From: Ruminococcus sp.
GTDB lineage: Bacteria > Bacillota > Clostridia > Oscillospirales > Ruminococcaceae
Assembly: GCA_017622925.1 (NCBI GenBank)
Contig: JAGAQC010000035.1
Span: 1 to 49,676 of the forward strand
Length of the DNA stretch: 49,676 nucleotides
Reading direction: 5' to 3'
Shown: positions 33,831-42,575 of the stretch, one piece after another
Numbering within the stretch: the first letter of the stretch is position 1
Layout: every line of letters begins with the position of its first letter
The notes under the pieces: generated by a model
Told to the model about the DNA's origin: nothing
What the model saw: only the letters and a program-made list of their open reading frames with translations
Databases searched by the model: none
Program-made: the position numbers and the translations under genes

Positions 33831-35144
33831 ATGAAGAAAATTTTAACGTTAATAATATCTCTGCTTATATTTGCAAGCGTTTCGTGCAGCAGCGGAAATA
33901 CAACGTCCGAACCCGATACTTCGGAAAAAGATAACGCTCGGATAGTAAAAATAGCAACCGTCGTACCTGATGCGGAGCTGTCTTACTATGTAAATCAGTA
34001 TAACTCCGCTAATGATAAATACAAGATCGAGCTTGTAAATTATGATCGAGGTCAGGATCATGAGGAGAATGTCAAGGCTTTGAAAATGGACATCGTATCT
34101 GGAAACGCTCCCGATATAATACCGTTTAACGCAGATATGCCCATTGATACGTTCGGCTCTAAGGAAAGCATTTTTGTTGACCTGTACTCCATGATAGACA
34201 GTGATCCTGATTTAAGCCGCGAGGATTTTGTGGACGGATTCCTTGAGGGAATGGAATCGAATGGCAAATTGCTCATGATAACTCCCAGCTTTAGCATCAA
34301 GACTATCGAATGTAAAGATAAATTCCTCAATGGACTTACAAGCTGGAACTACGATCAGATGATGGAGAGCTATAGCAAAATATCCGAAAACATTGATCTT
34401 TCAGCCGAATCAAAGTACGGTTCTTCAACAAGCGCATTTTGCGAAATTATAAATTATAATTCATTTATAGATTACGACAAGGGCGTTTGCGATTTTGATA
34501 ATGAAAATTTTATCAAGCTTATTAAATTTTTTAAAGACAATGATATAGGTTCAGTTGACAGCTCCGGTTGGGACAGCGATATGATAAGAGATCACTATAA
34601 AAACGATGTTCTCATGCTTAATGTCACGGAGGTTCAATATTTCCTTGAACTGTACGCAATAGAAAGAGAATACTTCAACGAGCCGACAACAATAATAGGA
34701 TACCCGACAGAAAACGGCAGCGTTTCTTATGTTGAGATAGACGACGGATATTCGATCTTAGCTAATTCAGACGTTAAGGACGGCGCATGGGATTTTCTGA
34801 AATATTCGTTTTTCAGCGACAGCTATTACACGGGAACGACAGGTAGCTATTTATTCCCCGCTGTTGATAAATATATAGATGAGCAGGCGGAAAATGTAAA
34901 TAAGCTGCTTTCAGACGCTCAGAAAGAGGGCGAGGACGCTGCTCCGATGTCGGACGAGGAACTCAAAGAATACAAAACATGGGTCAGAGAATCGGCTAAA
35001 AATGTTGTTAAGAGAGATCAGAACGTGATGTCTGTTTTATGGGACGAACTGAACGCCTATTTCAATGATGAACGCTCGGCGGAGGAAACTGCAAAAATGA
35101 TCCAAAATCGTGTTTCGATCTATATTAGCGAACGTTATACCTGA
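33831..35144 (+). CDS. Extracellular solute-binding lipoprotein (single domain)
   Basis: A 437-residue lipoprotein with lipobox FASVSC (Cys19). The first ~75 bp are identical at the DNA level to those of the upstream gene apart from a 3-bp insertion, and the rest aligns with its C-terminal solute-binding half (SGNAPDIIPF, SREDFVDGFLEGM, WDFLKYSFF, SAEETAKMIQNRVSIYISERY). The beta-rich N-terminal half is missing, so it looks like a duplicate with an internal deletion. The frame is open from 33699, but the upstream part overlaps the neighbour; AAGGAGG supports 33831. No transporter gene follows. Confidence 0.85.
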   Translation: MKKILTLIISLLIFASVSCSSGNTTSEPDTSEKDNARIVKIATVVPDAELSYYVNQYNSANDKYKIELVNYDRGQDHEENVKALKMDIVSGNAPDIIPFNADMPIDTFGSKESIFVDLYSMIDSDPDLSREDFVDGFLEGMESNGKLLMITPSFSIKTIECKDKFLNGLTSWNYDQMMESYSKISENIDLSAESKYGSSTSAFCEIINYNSFIDYDKGVCDFDNENFIKLIKFFKDNDIGSVDSSGWDSDMIRDHYKNDVLMLNVTEVQYFLELYAIEREYFNEPTTIIGYPTENGSVSYVEIDDGYSILANSDVKDGAWDFLKYSFFSDSYYTGTTGSYLFPAVDKYIDEQAENVNKLLSDAQKEGEDAAPMSDEELKEYKTWVRESAKNVVKRDQNVMSVLWDELNAYFNDERSAEETAKMIQNRVSIYISERYT

Positions 35145-35251
35145 TGTGTAGAATTTATGGGTCACATAACAATACATGCGGACACGGCACGTCGTGGCAG
35201 CGTGTCGCTGCCCCCTGTGTAGTGTCAAAAAAATTATTAAACGAAAAATCA

Positions 35252-35291
35252 TTCCGCGACTGTTGCATTTTCAAGACTTTTATGCTATAAT
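35252..35291 (+). promoter_or_regulatory. Promoter with TTCCGCGACTG upstream block (copy a)
   Basis: TTCCGCGACTG directly abuts -35 TTGCAT (35263-35268); TATAAT is at 35286-35291, spacer 17. It serves the amidohydrolase operon. The same block occurs at three other promoters (44837, 48640, 48808). A GGCAGC/GCTGCC hairpin lies upstream at about 35193-35209. Confidence 0.75.
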
Positions 35292-35326
35292 AAATAGGAA
35301 AATTTAAATAAAAGAGGGTCTTTTTA

Positions 35327-36136
35327 ATGGATAAGGAGCTTTATGAAAAATACGAGATAATTGACGCTCACGCGCATATTTTTCCCGAAAAAATAGCGGA
35401 AAAGGCAACCGTGAACGTGGGAAAGTTCTACGATCTGCACATGGATAGCTGCGGAATGAGCGAGAAGCTTATCGAGGGGGGAAGTGCAATAGGCGTGTCG
35501 AAGTACCTTGTCTGCTCTACTGCGACAGTTCCGCATCAGGTGAGGGTAATAAACAGCTTTATTGCCGAAGAATGCGGAAAGCACCCCGAATTTTTCGGAT
35601 TCGGCACTACGCATCCTCAGTCGGAGGATATTGAGGGGGACATTGCTCAGATAAAGGAGCTGGGACTTCACGGTGTCAAGCTGCACCCCGATTTTCAGGA
35701 GTTTGATGCGGACTCCCCCGAAGCGTTTAAAATTTACGAGATCATCGAGGGGGAGCTTCCGCTGCTTATCCATTGCGGCGACCCGAGATACGATTATTCC
35801 GCGCCTGCAAAGATAAGGAAGATATGCGAGAATTTCCCGAAGCTTAAATTGCAGGCGGCTCATATCGGAGGCTATCAGCGTTGGGACGAGGCTGAGGAGC
35901 TGCTGACGGGATTTGAAAATCTGAGCGTAGATATTTGCAGTTCTCTTGCGTTCATGACGGCGGAAAAGGCGGCTGAAAGGATAAGAAAATTCGGCGTGGA
36001 AAAGAGCTTTTTCGGCTGCGATTTCCCCATGTGGAATCACGAGGAGGAGCTTGAAAGGTTCTTTAAGCTCGGTTTTTCGGAGAATGAAAACCGCATGATA
36101 CTTTCGGAAAGCTTTAAAAACTTTTACAATATATGA
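35327..36136 (+). CDS. Amidohydrolase (amidohydrolase-2 family)
   Basis: A 269-residue TIM-barrel metal-dependent hydrolase. Metal-site residues appear in family order: DAHAHIF (His15, His17), GVKLHPDF, LLIHCGD, AAHIGG and GCDFP. The group includes decarboxylases and lactonases acting on small carboxylic acids; the substrate is not evident. AGAGGG lies about nine bases before the ATG. It is the first of three genes; the next starts 12 nt after its stop. Confidence 0.82.
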   Translation: MDKELYEKYEIIDAHAHIFPEKIAEKATVNVGKFYDLHMDSCGMSEKLIEGGSAIGVSKYLVCSTATVPHQVRVINSFIAEECGKHPEFFGFGTTHPQSEDIEGDIAQIKELGLHGVKLHPDFQEFDADSPEAFKIYEIIEGELPLLIHCGDPRYDYSAPAKIRKICENFPKLKLQAAHIGGYQRWDEAEELLTGFENLSVDICSSLAFMTAEKAAERIRKFGVEKSFFGCDFPMWNHEEELERFFKLGFSENENRMILSESFKNFYNI

Positions 36137-36148
36137 GAAAAGTACAAT

Positions 36149-38755
36149 ATGGAAAACGGATATAAAAAATATAAAAGTCGGATAGACGCCGTAACCGACC
36201 GATACTCTGAAAAGATCGCTGTAAAATATATGCGCAACAGCGGAAATATTGAAACTATTACATTTAAGCAGCTCGGCGGATTTTTCCGCAGCGTTCAAAG
36301 CAAAATGACCGATATGGACTTGTTTTCGGGCGACCGCGCGGCAATTCTCGCTCCGCTTTCGCCGACGAGCGTTTTTATCGGCGTTGCGCTGACGTACTGT
36401 AATGTTACGGTAGTCCCAATAGACGCATCGCTGCCCTTTGAGGAAATAGAAAAGCTTATAGAGTTTTCGGACGTAAAGGCTATTTTTACAACAGATGCTT
36501 TTTACGAAAAGCTCGGTAAAAATATAAAGGAGGACGTTCCGTGCTATCGTGTGGGCGACGCTCTTGAAATAGTCCCGTTTGAGGAAAGCGGAATGCTTCA
36601 CAGGAACGTCAAGATAAATCCCGACCCCGAACCCGACGTTATCGCAATAATCTATTCTTCGGGAACTACGGGGCAGATGAAAGGCGTAAAAGTCCCGTAT
36701 ATTTCAACTCTTAAATCAAGGACTGTCACCCTGCGGCTTTCGGGGATAAGGGGGTACATGAGCTATCTTCTTATGCTGCCGTTCAATCATATAGCAGGCT
36801 TTACAAGCGTGACGACCTGTTTTCTGACGGGCTGTGAGATAGACTTTATCGAGGACGCAGACGCAACAAAGCTGCAAAAGGCGTTCCTCACCTTTCAGCC
36901 GGGATTTTATATCATGGTGCCAAAGGTTTACGAGGTCATGGAGCAGAAAATACGCAGCGCAGTTCACGAAAAGGGCAGACTTGTCGAAACTGCGCTTAAC
37001 GGTATGCTTAAACTTTCGGGACTTTCAAGAAAGTACCTCGGCATCAATTTCGGAAGAAAGCTGTTTTTGTTTATACGAAAAGAGGCTATGGGAAAAAATG
37101 TTTTCGGATTTGCTACGGGGGCTTCTCCGTGCAGTCCCGAAACTGCCGAATTTTATATGAGCCTCGGGATTGAATTTGAGAATTTCTATGCCTCTACGGA
37201 AACGAACGTTACGCTGACGGCTACGGGGGTACTCGATAAATGGTCGCCTGCTTCCGTGGGAAACGTTCATCATCACCCCGAAATAAAAGTCAGGATAAGT
37301 AACCCCGACAGCAGCGGAGTAGGCGAGATAACCGTAAAAACCGAACTTATCATGAAAGGCTATTTCCGACAGCCCGAGCTTACCGCCGCCGCTTTTGAGG
37401 ACGGCTGGTTCAAGACGGGCGATTACGGATATATCGACAAAAACGGCTATCTGTACGTCACGGGAAGAATTAAGGAGAGCATAATTCTTCAAAGCGGAAA
37501 AAAAGTTTCGCCTGCCGATGTGGACGACTATTATATTGCCCGTCTGCCCGAATGCGATATTGCAAGCAGGGGAATTTCCGCAAAGAACGGCGGATATGAC
37601 GAGATACATATGTTTATTTCCTGCGAGAAATACGGCGAAAAGGAATGTCGGAAAATCTCCTCGGAGATAGGGAGAATCTCACGCAGCGCGCCGAAAATGT
37701 ACCGAATATCCCACGTTCATATCGTCCCGAAGATAGAGCGTACAGCCGTCGGAAAGGTCAAGCGTTTCAGTCTGAACACAGCCGATGAAATTCGTTTCGG
37801 CTCGAATGTGCAGACCGAAAAAAGCAGCGTTTCCGATGATGTTCTGCAAAGCGTGAAAGACTGTATAAAAGGTCTGCTGCCATTGGACGGCGGATTCGAT
37901 ATTTCCCCTGAGCTTCGCCTAAAAGAGGACGTTGGAATGGATTCGCTGAACGTTTTTGAAATGTGCGCGGAGCTTGACGGCAGGTACGGAATTTCCCTTG
38001 AAAGCTGTCTTTTTGACGGGATAACGGTGGGGGATATAGCCGAGATAATTAACGGGGGAAGCTGCGGCAGTACCGTTAAAAGCGATGCCGACCTGTATCC
38101 TCTTGAAAAAAACGCCGCGGATATGAAGCTGTTCGACCTGTTCACAAAGCTCTCCCACAGCGTTTACGATTTCAAGATTTACGGCAGAAGAAATATACGT
38201 AAAGGCGAGAAATATATTTTCTGTCCCAATCACGAGAGCCATTTTGACGGAATGTGGGTCATGGGGTGTCTTGACGAGGAAATAAGGCGGAGTATTTGCA
38301 GCGTGGCGGCGGATTATCTTTTTGAGAAAAATATTTACCGATTCGGCGTTAAGTCGATGGGCGGAATCCCCGTACACAGAAGCGGCAATTCTGCGCCTGC
38401 CATGAAGCGCGCGTTGGAGTGTCTGAAAACAGGAAGTCACAGTCTGCTTATCCACCCCGAGGGAACTCGCACACGTAACGGCAGACTTGGCAGCTTCAAA
38501 AACGGCGCGGCGAGACTGTCGATTGATTCGGGCGTGAAAATAATCCCCGTATGTGTTGACGGCGCGTATGAGATTTTCCCGAGGTTTAATGCGATGCCGA
38601 GGTTTTTTGACATTAAAAATATGCGGAAATATCCCGTGCGTATCTGCTTTGGAAAGCCGATATCTCCCGAAAACAAGACCGAATCCGAGATAACGGACGA
38701 GATAAGGCGACAGATAAAACTAATGAAAAAGAGCTGCGGAGGTGTTAAGAAGTGA
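36149..38755 (+). CDS. Fused acyl-ligase / acyl carrier / PlsC acyltransferase
   Basis: An 868-residue three-part protein. Residues about 1-520 are an AMP-forming acyl-CoA/ACP synthetase (IIYSSGTTGQMKGVKV, FYASTETN, FKTGDYGYIDKNGYLYVTGRIKE, late catalytic Lys in GKVKRF). Residues about 555-630 are an acyl carrier domain with phosphopantetheine Ser in GMDSLNVFE. Residues about 665-868 are a 1-acylglycerol-phosphate-type acyltransferase (NHESHFD, HPEGTRTRNG). A fatty acid could be activated, loaded in cis and transferred to a lysolipid, analogous to but longer than Aas. The ribosome site is weak, so translation may be coupled to the upstream gene. The next gene overlaps by four bases. Confidence 0.88.
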   Translation: MENGYKKYKSRIDAVTDRYSEKIAVKYMRNSGNIETITFKQLGGFFRSVQSKMTDMDLFSGDRAAILAPLSPTSVFIGVALTYCNVTVVPIDASLPFEEIEKLIEFSDVKAIFTTDAFYEKLGKNIKEDVPCYRVGDALEIVPFEESGMLHRNVKINPDPEPDVIAIIYSSGTTGQMKGVKVPYISTLKSRTVTLRLSGIRGYMSYLLMLPFNHIAGFTSVTTCFLTGCEIDFIEDADATKLQKAFLTFQPGFYIMVPKVYEVMEQKIRSAVHEKGRLVETALNGMLKLSGLSRKYLGINFGRKLFLFIRKEAMGKNVFGFATGASPCSPETAEFYMSLGIEFENFYASTETNVTLTATGVLDKWSPASVGNVHHHPEIKVRISNPDSSGVGEITVKTELIMKGYFRQPELTAAAFEDGWFKTGDYGYIDKNGYLYVTGRIKESIILQSGKKVSPADVDDYYIARLPECDIASRGISAKNGGYDEIHMFISCEKYGEKECRKISSEIGRISRSAPKMYRISHVHIVPKIERTAVGKVKRFSLNTADEIRFGSNVQTEKSSVSDDVLQSVKDCIKGLLPLDGGFDISPELRLKEDVGMDSLNVFEMCAELDGRYGISLESCLFDGITVGDIAEIINGGSCGSTVKSDADLYPLEKNAADMKLFDLFTKLSHSVYDFKIYGRRNIRKGEKYIFCPNHESHFDGMWVMGCLDEEIRRSICSVAADYLFEKNIYRFGVKSMGGIPVHRSGNSAPAMKRALECLKTGSHSLLIHPEGTRTRNGRLGSFKNGAARLSIDSGVKIIPVCVDGAYEIFPRFNAMPRFFDIKNMRKYPVRICFGKPISPENKTESEITDEIRRQIKLMKKSCGGVKK

Positions 38756-39345
38756 ATATCGGAATTGACTGCGACGGAGTGCTGACGGATATGTCGGCGT
38801 ATATTTTCCGTTACGGCGAAAAATGGTTCGGACGAAAGCCGACAGACCCCGATGCGCTCGATATTACGGATATTTTTAACTGCACCAAGCTACAGGAAAC
38901 TCTTTTCGGACTGAGGTATTTTTTGACCTATTGTAAAAAATGGCCGCCGAGAAAATATGCTTCGGCGGCGGTAAAGAAACTGAAAAATGACGGCAACAGG
39001 GTTTTCCAGATAACGGCAAGGAAATTCACATCGTGGGACGGTCCTGTCAGCAGAGTGAGCCGTTTTATATATAAAAAGTGGCTGAAAGAGCATGGTTTTG
39101 AGTTTAACGGTATTTTCTACTGTTCTGAAAGCAGAGGTCCTGCGGATAAGATGAGGGGAGTACGCCGTTTCGGTGTGGACGTTATGATAGACGACCGCCC
39201 CGACGTTGCTCTTTATCTTGCGGAAAAAGGCGTTAAAGTCCTGCTTTTCGACGCAAGGTACAATAAGACCATAAGTCACAGGAATATAACACGGGTCTAT
39301 GATTGGATAGACGTTTATCGGAAAATTTCGGAAATCAAAAAATAG
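38752..39345 (+). CDS. HAD-superfamily 5'-nucleotidase-like phosphatase (NT5C type)
   Basis: A 197-residue HAD phosphatase with motif I DCDGVLTD (Asp6, Asp8), motif II in FQITARKFTS and motif IV in VMIDDRPD. It resembles the 5'(3')-deoxyribonucleotidase/NT5C group. GTG 38752 overlaps the preceding stop (GTGA), with GGAGGTG upstream. Its coupling to an acyltransferase fusion suggests a role in lipid or nucleotide-lipid metabolism, but this is inference. A terminator follows within 10 bp. Confidence 0.78.
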   Translation: MNIGIDCDGVLTDMSAYIFRYGEKWFGRKPTDPDALDITDIFNCTKLQETLFGLRYFLTYCKKWPPRKYASAAVKKLKNDGNRVFQITARKFTSWDGPVSRVSRFIYKKWLKEHGFEFNGIFYCSESRGPADKMRGVRRFGVDVMIDDRPDVALYLAEKGVKVLLFDARYNKTISHRNITRVYDWIDVYRKISEIKK

Positions 39346-39349
39346 TATA

Positions 39350-39394
39350 AAAACGGGATTCCAAAGAGATATTATTTCTTCGGTATCCCGTTTT
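39350..39394. terminator. Bidirectional terminator
   Basis: Stem AAAACGGGAT/ATCCCGTTTT with an inner CCAAAGA/TCTTcGG helix. It lies between the convergent HAD gene and bioB. Confidence 0.8.
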
Positions 39395-39405
39395 AGTTAT
39401 ACGGC

Positions 39406-40362
39406 TCATAATTTGTAGTTAAGCTCGGACAGCATTATTTTATCCGTTCCAACGGAAATTCCCGAGGTAGTCAGCATATCTCCTGTTATTGCGGCGTTTG
39501 CTCCCGATCTGAACGCAGACCTGCCCTTATCGCCGAGAAGTCCCCGACCGCCTGCAAGACGTATGTCCGCATCGGGGACAATGTACCTGAAAACGGCTAC
39601 AGTCCGCAGTATATCTTCCTTGGAGAGGGGCGGCATGTTTCCCATAGGCGTTCCCTGTATGGGGTTCAATATGTTTATCGGAACGGAAACTACTCCGAGT
39701 TCCGACAAAGTAAGAGCCATGTCAAGCCTGTCCTCCCATGTTTCGCCCATTCCGATTATGCCGCCCGAACATACCTCCAGCCCATGCTTTTGCGCACGTT
39801 TTATGCAGTCCAGCTTATCTTCAAAGGTATGCGTTGAACATATGCTCGGGAAGTACCTGCGCGATGTCTCGATATTGCAGTGATACCTTGTAACGCCCGC
39901 TTCAAAAAGCCGACCGAACTGTTCTTCCGTCAGCAGACCGTGCGATGCGCAAAGCCCGATACTGCTCTCACGTTTCATCAAGCGATATGCCGACAATGCC
40001 CTGCGAAAATCGGCGTCCCCGAGAGTTCTGCCTGCCGTAACTACAGAGAACCGTTTCACGCCCTTGCGCTCGTTGTAAAGGCACTCTTTCAGAATCTCAT
40101 CTTCGGGAAGAAATGCGTAAACGTCAACGTCAGTTCCGTGACAGGCGGACTGCGCGCAGAATTTGCAGTCCTCGGAGCATTTTCCGCTTCTTCCGTTGAT
40201 TATGCTGCAAAGCTCGGCACAGTCTCCGTGGAGCTGCTCCCTTATTCTGTCTGCGCCTTGTGTAAGCTCGGTCAGGTCGGCTGTAAGCAGAGATGAAACG
40301 TTGTCGTCCCTTGTAAGCCGTCTGCCGCAAATAATTTCATCGGCAAGCTTCGGTATGTTCAT
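39406..40362 (-). CDS. bioB: Biotin synthase
   Basis: A 318-residue radical-SAM enzyme that inserts sulfur into dethiobiotin. The cluster motif CSEDCKFC (about 62-69) and the RYHCNIETS block, followed by CSGGIIGMGE and ILNPIQGTPM, are typical BioB. The second cluster ligands and the final Arg (RLAGGRG) are present. The start is ambiguous: ATG 40362 (MNIPKLADE) or ATG 40368 (MFMNIPK). Either way the start lies inside the 3' end of bioY, so the two are co-translated. No bioA, bioD or bioF is in view; dethiobiotin must come from elsewhere. Confidence 0.92.
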   Translation of the reverse strand: MNIPKLADEIICGRRLTRDDNVSSLLTADLTELTQGADRIREQLHGDCAELCSIINGRSGKCSEDCKFCAQSACHGTDVDVYAFLPEDEILKECLYNERKGVKRFSVVTAGRTLGDADFRRALSAYRLMKRESSIGLCASHGLLTEEQFGRLFEAGVTRYHCNIETSRRYFPSICSTHTFEDKLDCIKRAQKHGLEVCSGGIIGMGETWEDRLDMALTLSELGVVSVPINILNPIQGTPMGNMPPLSKEDILRTVAVFRYIVPDADIRLAGGRGLLGDKGRSAFRSGANAAITGDMLTTSGISVGTDKIMLSELNYKL

Positions 40363-40900
40363 AAACATTCATCCTTTCCAAAACAGGCATAAGCCTTTTT
40401 CCCAATATTGCGGTAAATACGCACAGTACAACATCTCCGGGGAACGGCATGAGACAATGGTAAATTACGGTTACTGCGCTTGCCTCCGCGTTCATGTACA
40501 GGCAGGTTATTATGCAGTTGTAGACCGTTCCGAGGGCGAAAACAGGCAGCATTCCCGTAAGACAGCCGATTATCAGCCGCTTTAGAGTAGGCTTTCCGCC
40601 GTGACATATCCGCCCCGTAACGTAAGTCCCGATAATAAATCCCAATAGGAAACCGAACGTCGGCTGAAGCACGTAATGTAATCCGCCGCCGCCCGTAAAT
40701 ACGGGAACTCCCAAAAGTCCCAGAAGAACGTAGACGGCTACGCTTGCAGCTCCGTTTCGTCCGCCTAAAAGTACGCCTGCCAATGTCGTAAAAAGTATTT
40801 GCAGAGTAATGGGACAAATGGGCGTCGGTATTTTTATAAAAGCTCCGACTGCCGTCAATGCCGCAAAGATTGAAATTAAAACAAGATTTTTAAGTTTCAT
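40337..40900 (-). CDS. bioY: Biotin ECF transporter S component
   Basis: A 187-residue membrane protein with six hydrophobic segments and BioY signatures: IKIPTPICPITLQILFTTLAG near the N-terminus and LGLLGVPVFTGGGGL (GxPxFxGGxGG). It binds biotin and is normally energised by a shared EcfAAT module. GAGGTG lies before the ATG. Upstream is a BirA operator that overlaps the promoter, so import and synthesis (bioB downstream) should both be repressed by biotin. Confidence 0.93.
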   Translation of the reverse strand: MKLKNLVLISIFAALTAVGAFIKIPTPICPITLQILFTTLAGVLLGGRNGAASVAVYVLLGLLGVPVFTGGGGLHYVLQPTFGFLLGFIIGTYVTGRICHGGKPTLKRLIIGCLTGMLPVFALGTVYNCIITCLYMNAEASAVTVIYHCLMPFPGDVVLCVFTAILGKRLMPVLERMNVYEHTEACR

Positions 40901-40929
40901 GAAAATTCACCTCTTTCACCTCCTATTAT

Positions 40930-40978
40930 ATCATACAAAAAAGCTCTTGTCAACCATTATTTTAAAATTGGTTGACAA
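40930..40978 (-). promoter_or_regulatory. Biotin promoter and BirA operator
   Basis: Operator TTGTCAACC-N14-GGTTGACAA (40947-40978), a perfect inverted repeat matching the Firmicutes BirA site. The minus-strand -35 TTGACA overlaps its left arm (40952-40947) and TATAAT lies about 17 bp further (40929-40924). Confidence 0.85.
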
Positions 40979-41009
40979 GAGCTGATGTTCTGAAATACCG
41001 AACATGCTC

Positions 41010-41780
41010 TTATTTGTCGTATGATTCTACGCCTTTCAAGTAAAGCTTGCAGGAAATAATAAACGAGAGTACGTAGCCTACTATTGCGGCGGCAGGAAAA
41101 ACAGATTTTAAGAGTTTAAGCTGATCTGAATATTTTCCGCTGAACAGATTCGATAAAAATTCAAACATATTATCAAAAAGCTCGTCGTTGTCCAAAGGTA
41201 TGGGAGCAAAAAGCAAACAGATCATGAGTATTACAAAAGCTCCCATAAACATTGCCGTCTTTATAGCAGAGCCTTTTTTTGAGCCGAAACGTATGCAAAA
41301 CGGCAGGTCGATGGCTTTAAGAATTATCTCCGCGCAAGAGAAATATGCAAGCATTTTTATTATGCTCTGAGCTTCAAGACCCGTGACGCTTTCGATAGCC
41401 TTATTCAGCAGAACGCTTGTTATCGACAGCAATATCAGATTCAGCCCTGTTGTAATGAATATTGAGGCATATTTTGTAAATACCTGTCCTTTTATGCCCT
41501 TTGGAGTTGAAGCCGAAAAATACGCCCATTTTTTTACTTCGTCCGCCGTTAAAAACGAGAGCGTCAGCATATCGAATATCAAAAAGCCGATGAGGAGAAA
41601 TAACGCTTTTAACAGTATTCCCGATTCCGAATACTCTGTGAACGCCGCTTTGAGAGAATAGGCGGAATCGTCGGCGGACGGCATAAATGCAGGGAAAAGC
41701 AAGAAAAACATCGGCAGTATCACGGCGAACAGAACTGCTATTCTGTTCTGTCGGAAGTCCTTATATAATAAGCCGTTCAT
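41010..41780 (-). CDS. ABC-2 type permease
   Basis: A 256-residue membrane protein with six hydrophobic helices of the ABC-2 permease type (RIAVLFAVILPMFFLLFPAF, LLKALFLLIGFLIFDML, IFITTGLNLILLSITSVL, ending ILSFIISCKLYLKG). It forms the channel with the neighbouring permease and ATPase, exporting a peptide or lipid; the substrate is unknown. AAGGAGG precedes the ATG. It is last of a four-gene YtrA-type operon. Confidence 0.82.
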   Translation of the reverse strand: MNGLLYKDFRQNRIAVLFAVILPMFFLLFPAFMPSADDSAYSLKAAFTEYSESGILLKALFLLIGFLIFDMLTLSFLTADEVKKWAYFSASTPKGIKGQVFTKYASIFITTGLNLILLSITSVLLNKAIESVTGLEAQSIIKMLAYFSCAEIILKAIDLPFCIRFGSKKGSAIKTAMFMGAFVILMICLLFAPIPLDNDELFDNMFEFLSNLFSGKYSDQLKLLKSVFPAAAIVGYVLSFIISCKLYLKGVESYDK

Positions 41781-42569
41781 TTATTTATACCTCCTTTTCA
41801 TCAAGCGTAAATTAACAAAATAGCTGACAACAGTAAGCAGAATTATGCACGGCAGGGCAAATGCGCCGAAGCGTTCAAGAATTTTTGCGGCTAAGTTTTT
41901 CAAGGCAAATATATTTGAATCTTCGCTGATAAGCGCAGAAATATAAGGCGAAAATTCCTCGCTGCCTTTAAATAAAAAGAAGCCTGCATTTCCCATAATG
42001 ATAATTGTGAATATCTGTACAACGTTGCTAAGACCTGCTTCCTTTTCTGTTCTTGCCCACGAAAGTGCGGCAGAGCCGAAAAAGCAGAAAAGCATTGATA
42101 ACGCTATTATTAAAAGGTACGCTTTTGCACTTTTTACAAAGTCAAAATCTATTCCCGATATTGCCGAAATTATAAGACCGTTTGCAACTGCCCCCGAAAA
42201 GCACAGGATAACCCCTGATACGTTAATGATAAGTTTTACGAGAGCGTTTTCTTTGTCCGTTACAGGCATGGTAAATCCGTACATCCGCCATTTGGTTTTT
42301 ATATCCGCTGAGGACGTTCCGTTTTCGTTGAGGAGCAAACACCACAATGCCGCCGTAAGATAATTGAAAATATAGTATACGGAATTTTTCGTTATATCAG
42401 CCATTTCTCCGCCCATTTCTTCAAATATTTTCGCAATGTTGCCGAATTCCATGCTCATAAGAATGAGGTATCCGAAAGCCGAAACGCCAAAGACGATAAG
42501 AATATCCGTAATATAAAACCTTTTTGCGAGCAAAAGCTCCCTGTAAACCAATGCGCCGATTTTTTTCAT
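41781..42569 (-). CDS. ABC-2 type permease
   Basis: A 262-residue polytopic protein with six helices (ITDILIVFGVSAFGYLILM ... CIILLTVVSYFVNLRLMKRRYK). It pairs with the downstream permease and the ATPase. The neighbouring genes are packed (6 bp and 0 bp gaps). The order GntR-ATPase-permease-permease is the organisation of ytr/bcr-type operons induced by cell-wall antibiotics. Confidence 0.82.
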   Translation of the reverse strand: MKKIGALVYRELLLAKRFYITDILIVFGVSAFGYLILMSMEFGNIAKIFEEMGGEMADITKNSVYYIFNYLTAALWCLLLNENGTSSADIKTKWRMYGFTMPVTDKENALVKLIINVSGVILCFSGAVANGLIISAISGIDFDFVKSAKAYLLIIALSMLFCFFGSAALSWARTEKEAGLSNVVQIFTIIIMGNAGFFLFKGSEEFSPYISALISEDSNIFALKNLAAKILERFGAFALPCIILLTVVSYFVNLRLMKRRYK

Positions 42570-42575
42570 AGCCGC

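Noticed and set aside
35324-36601. Minus-strand 425-codon ORF opposite the amidohydrolase
   Set aside because: Antisense frame across two well-supported plus-strand genes; no motif.
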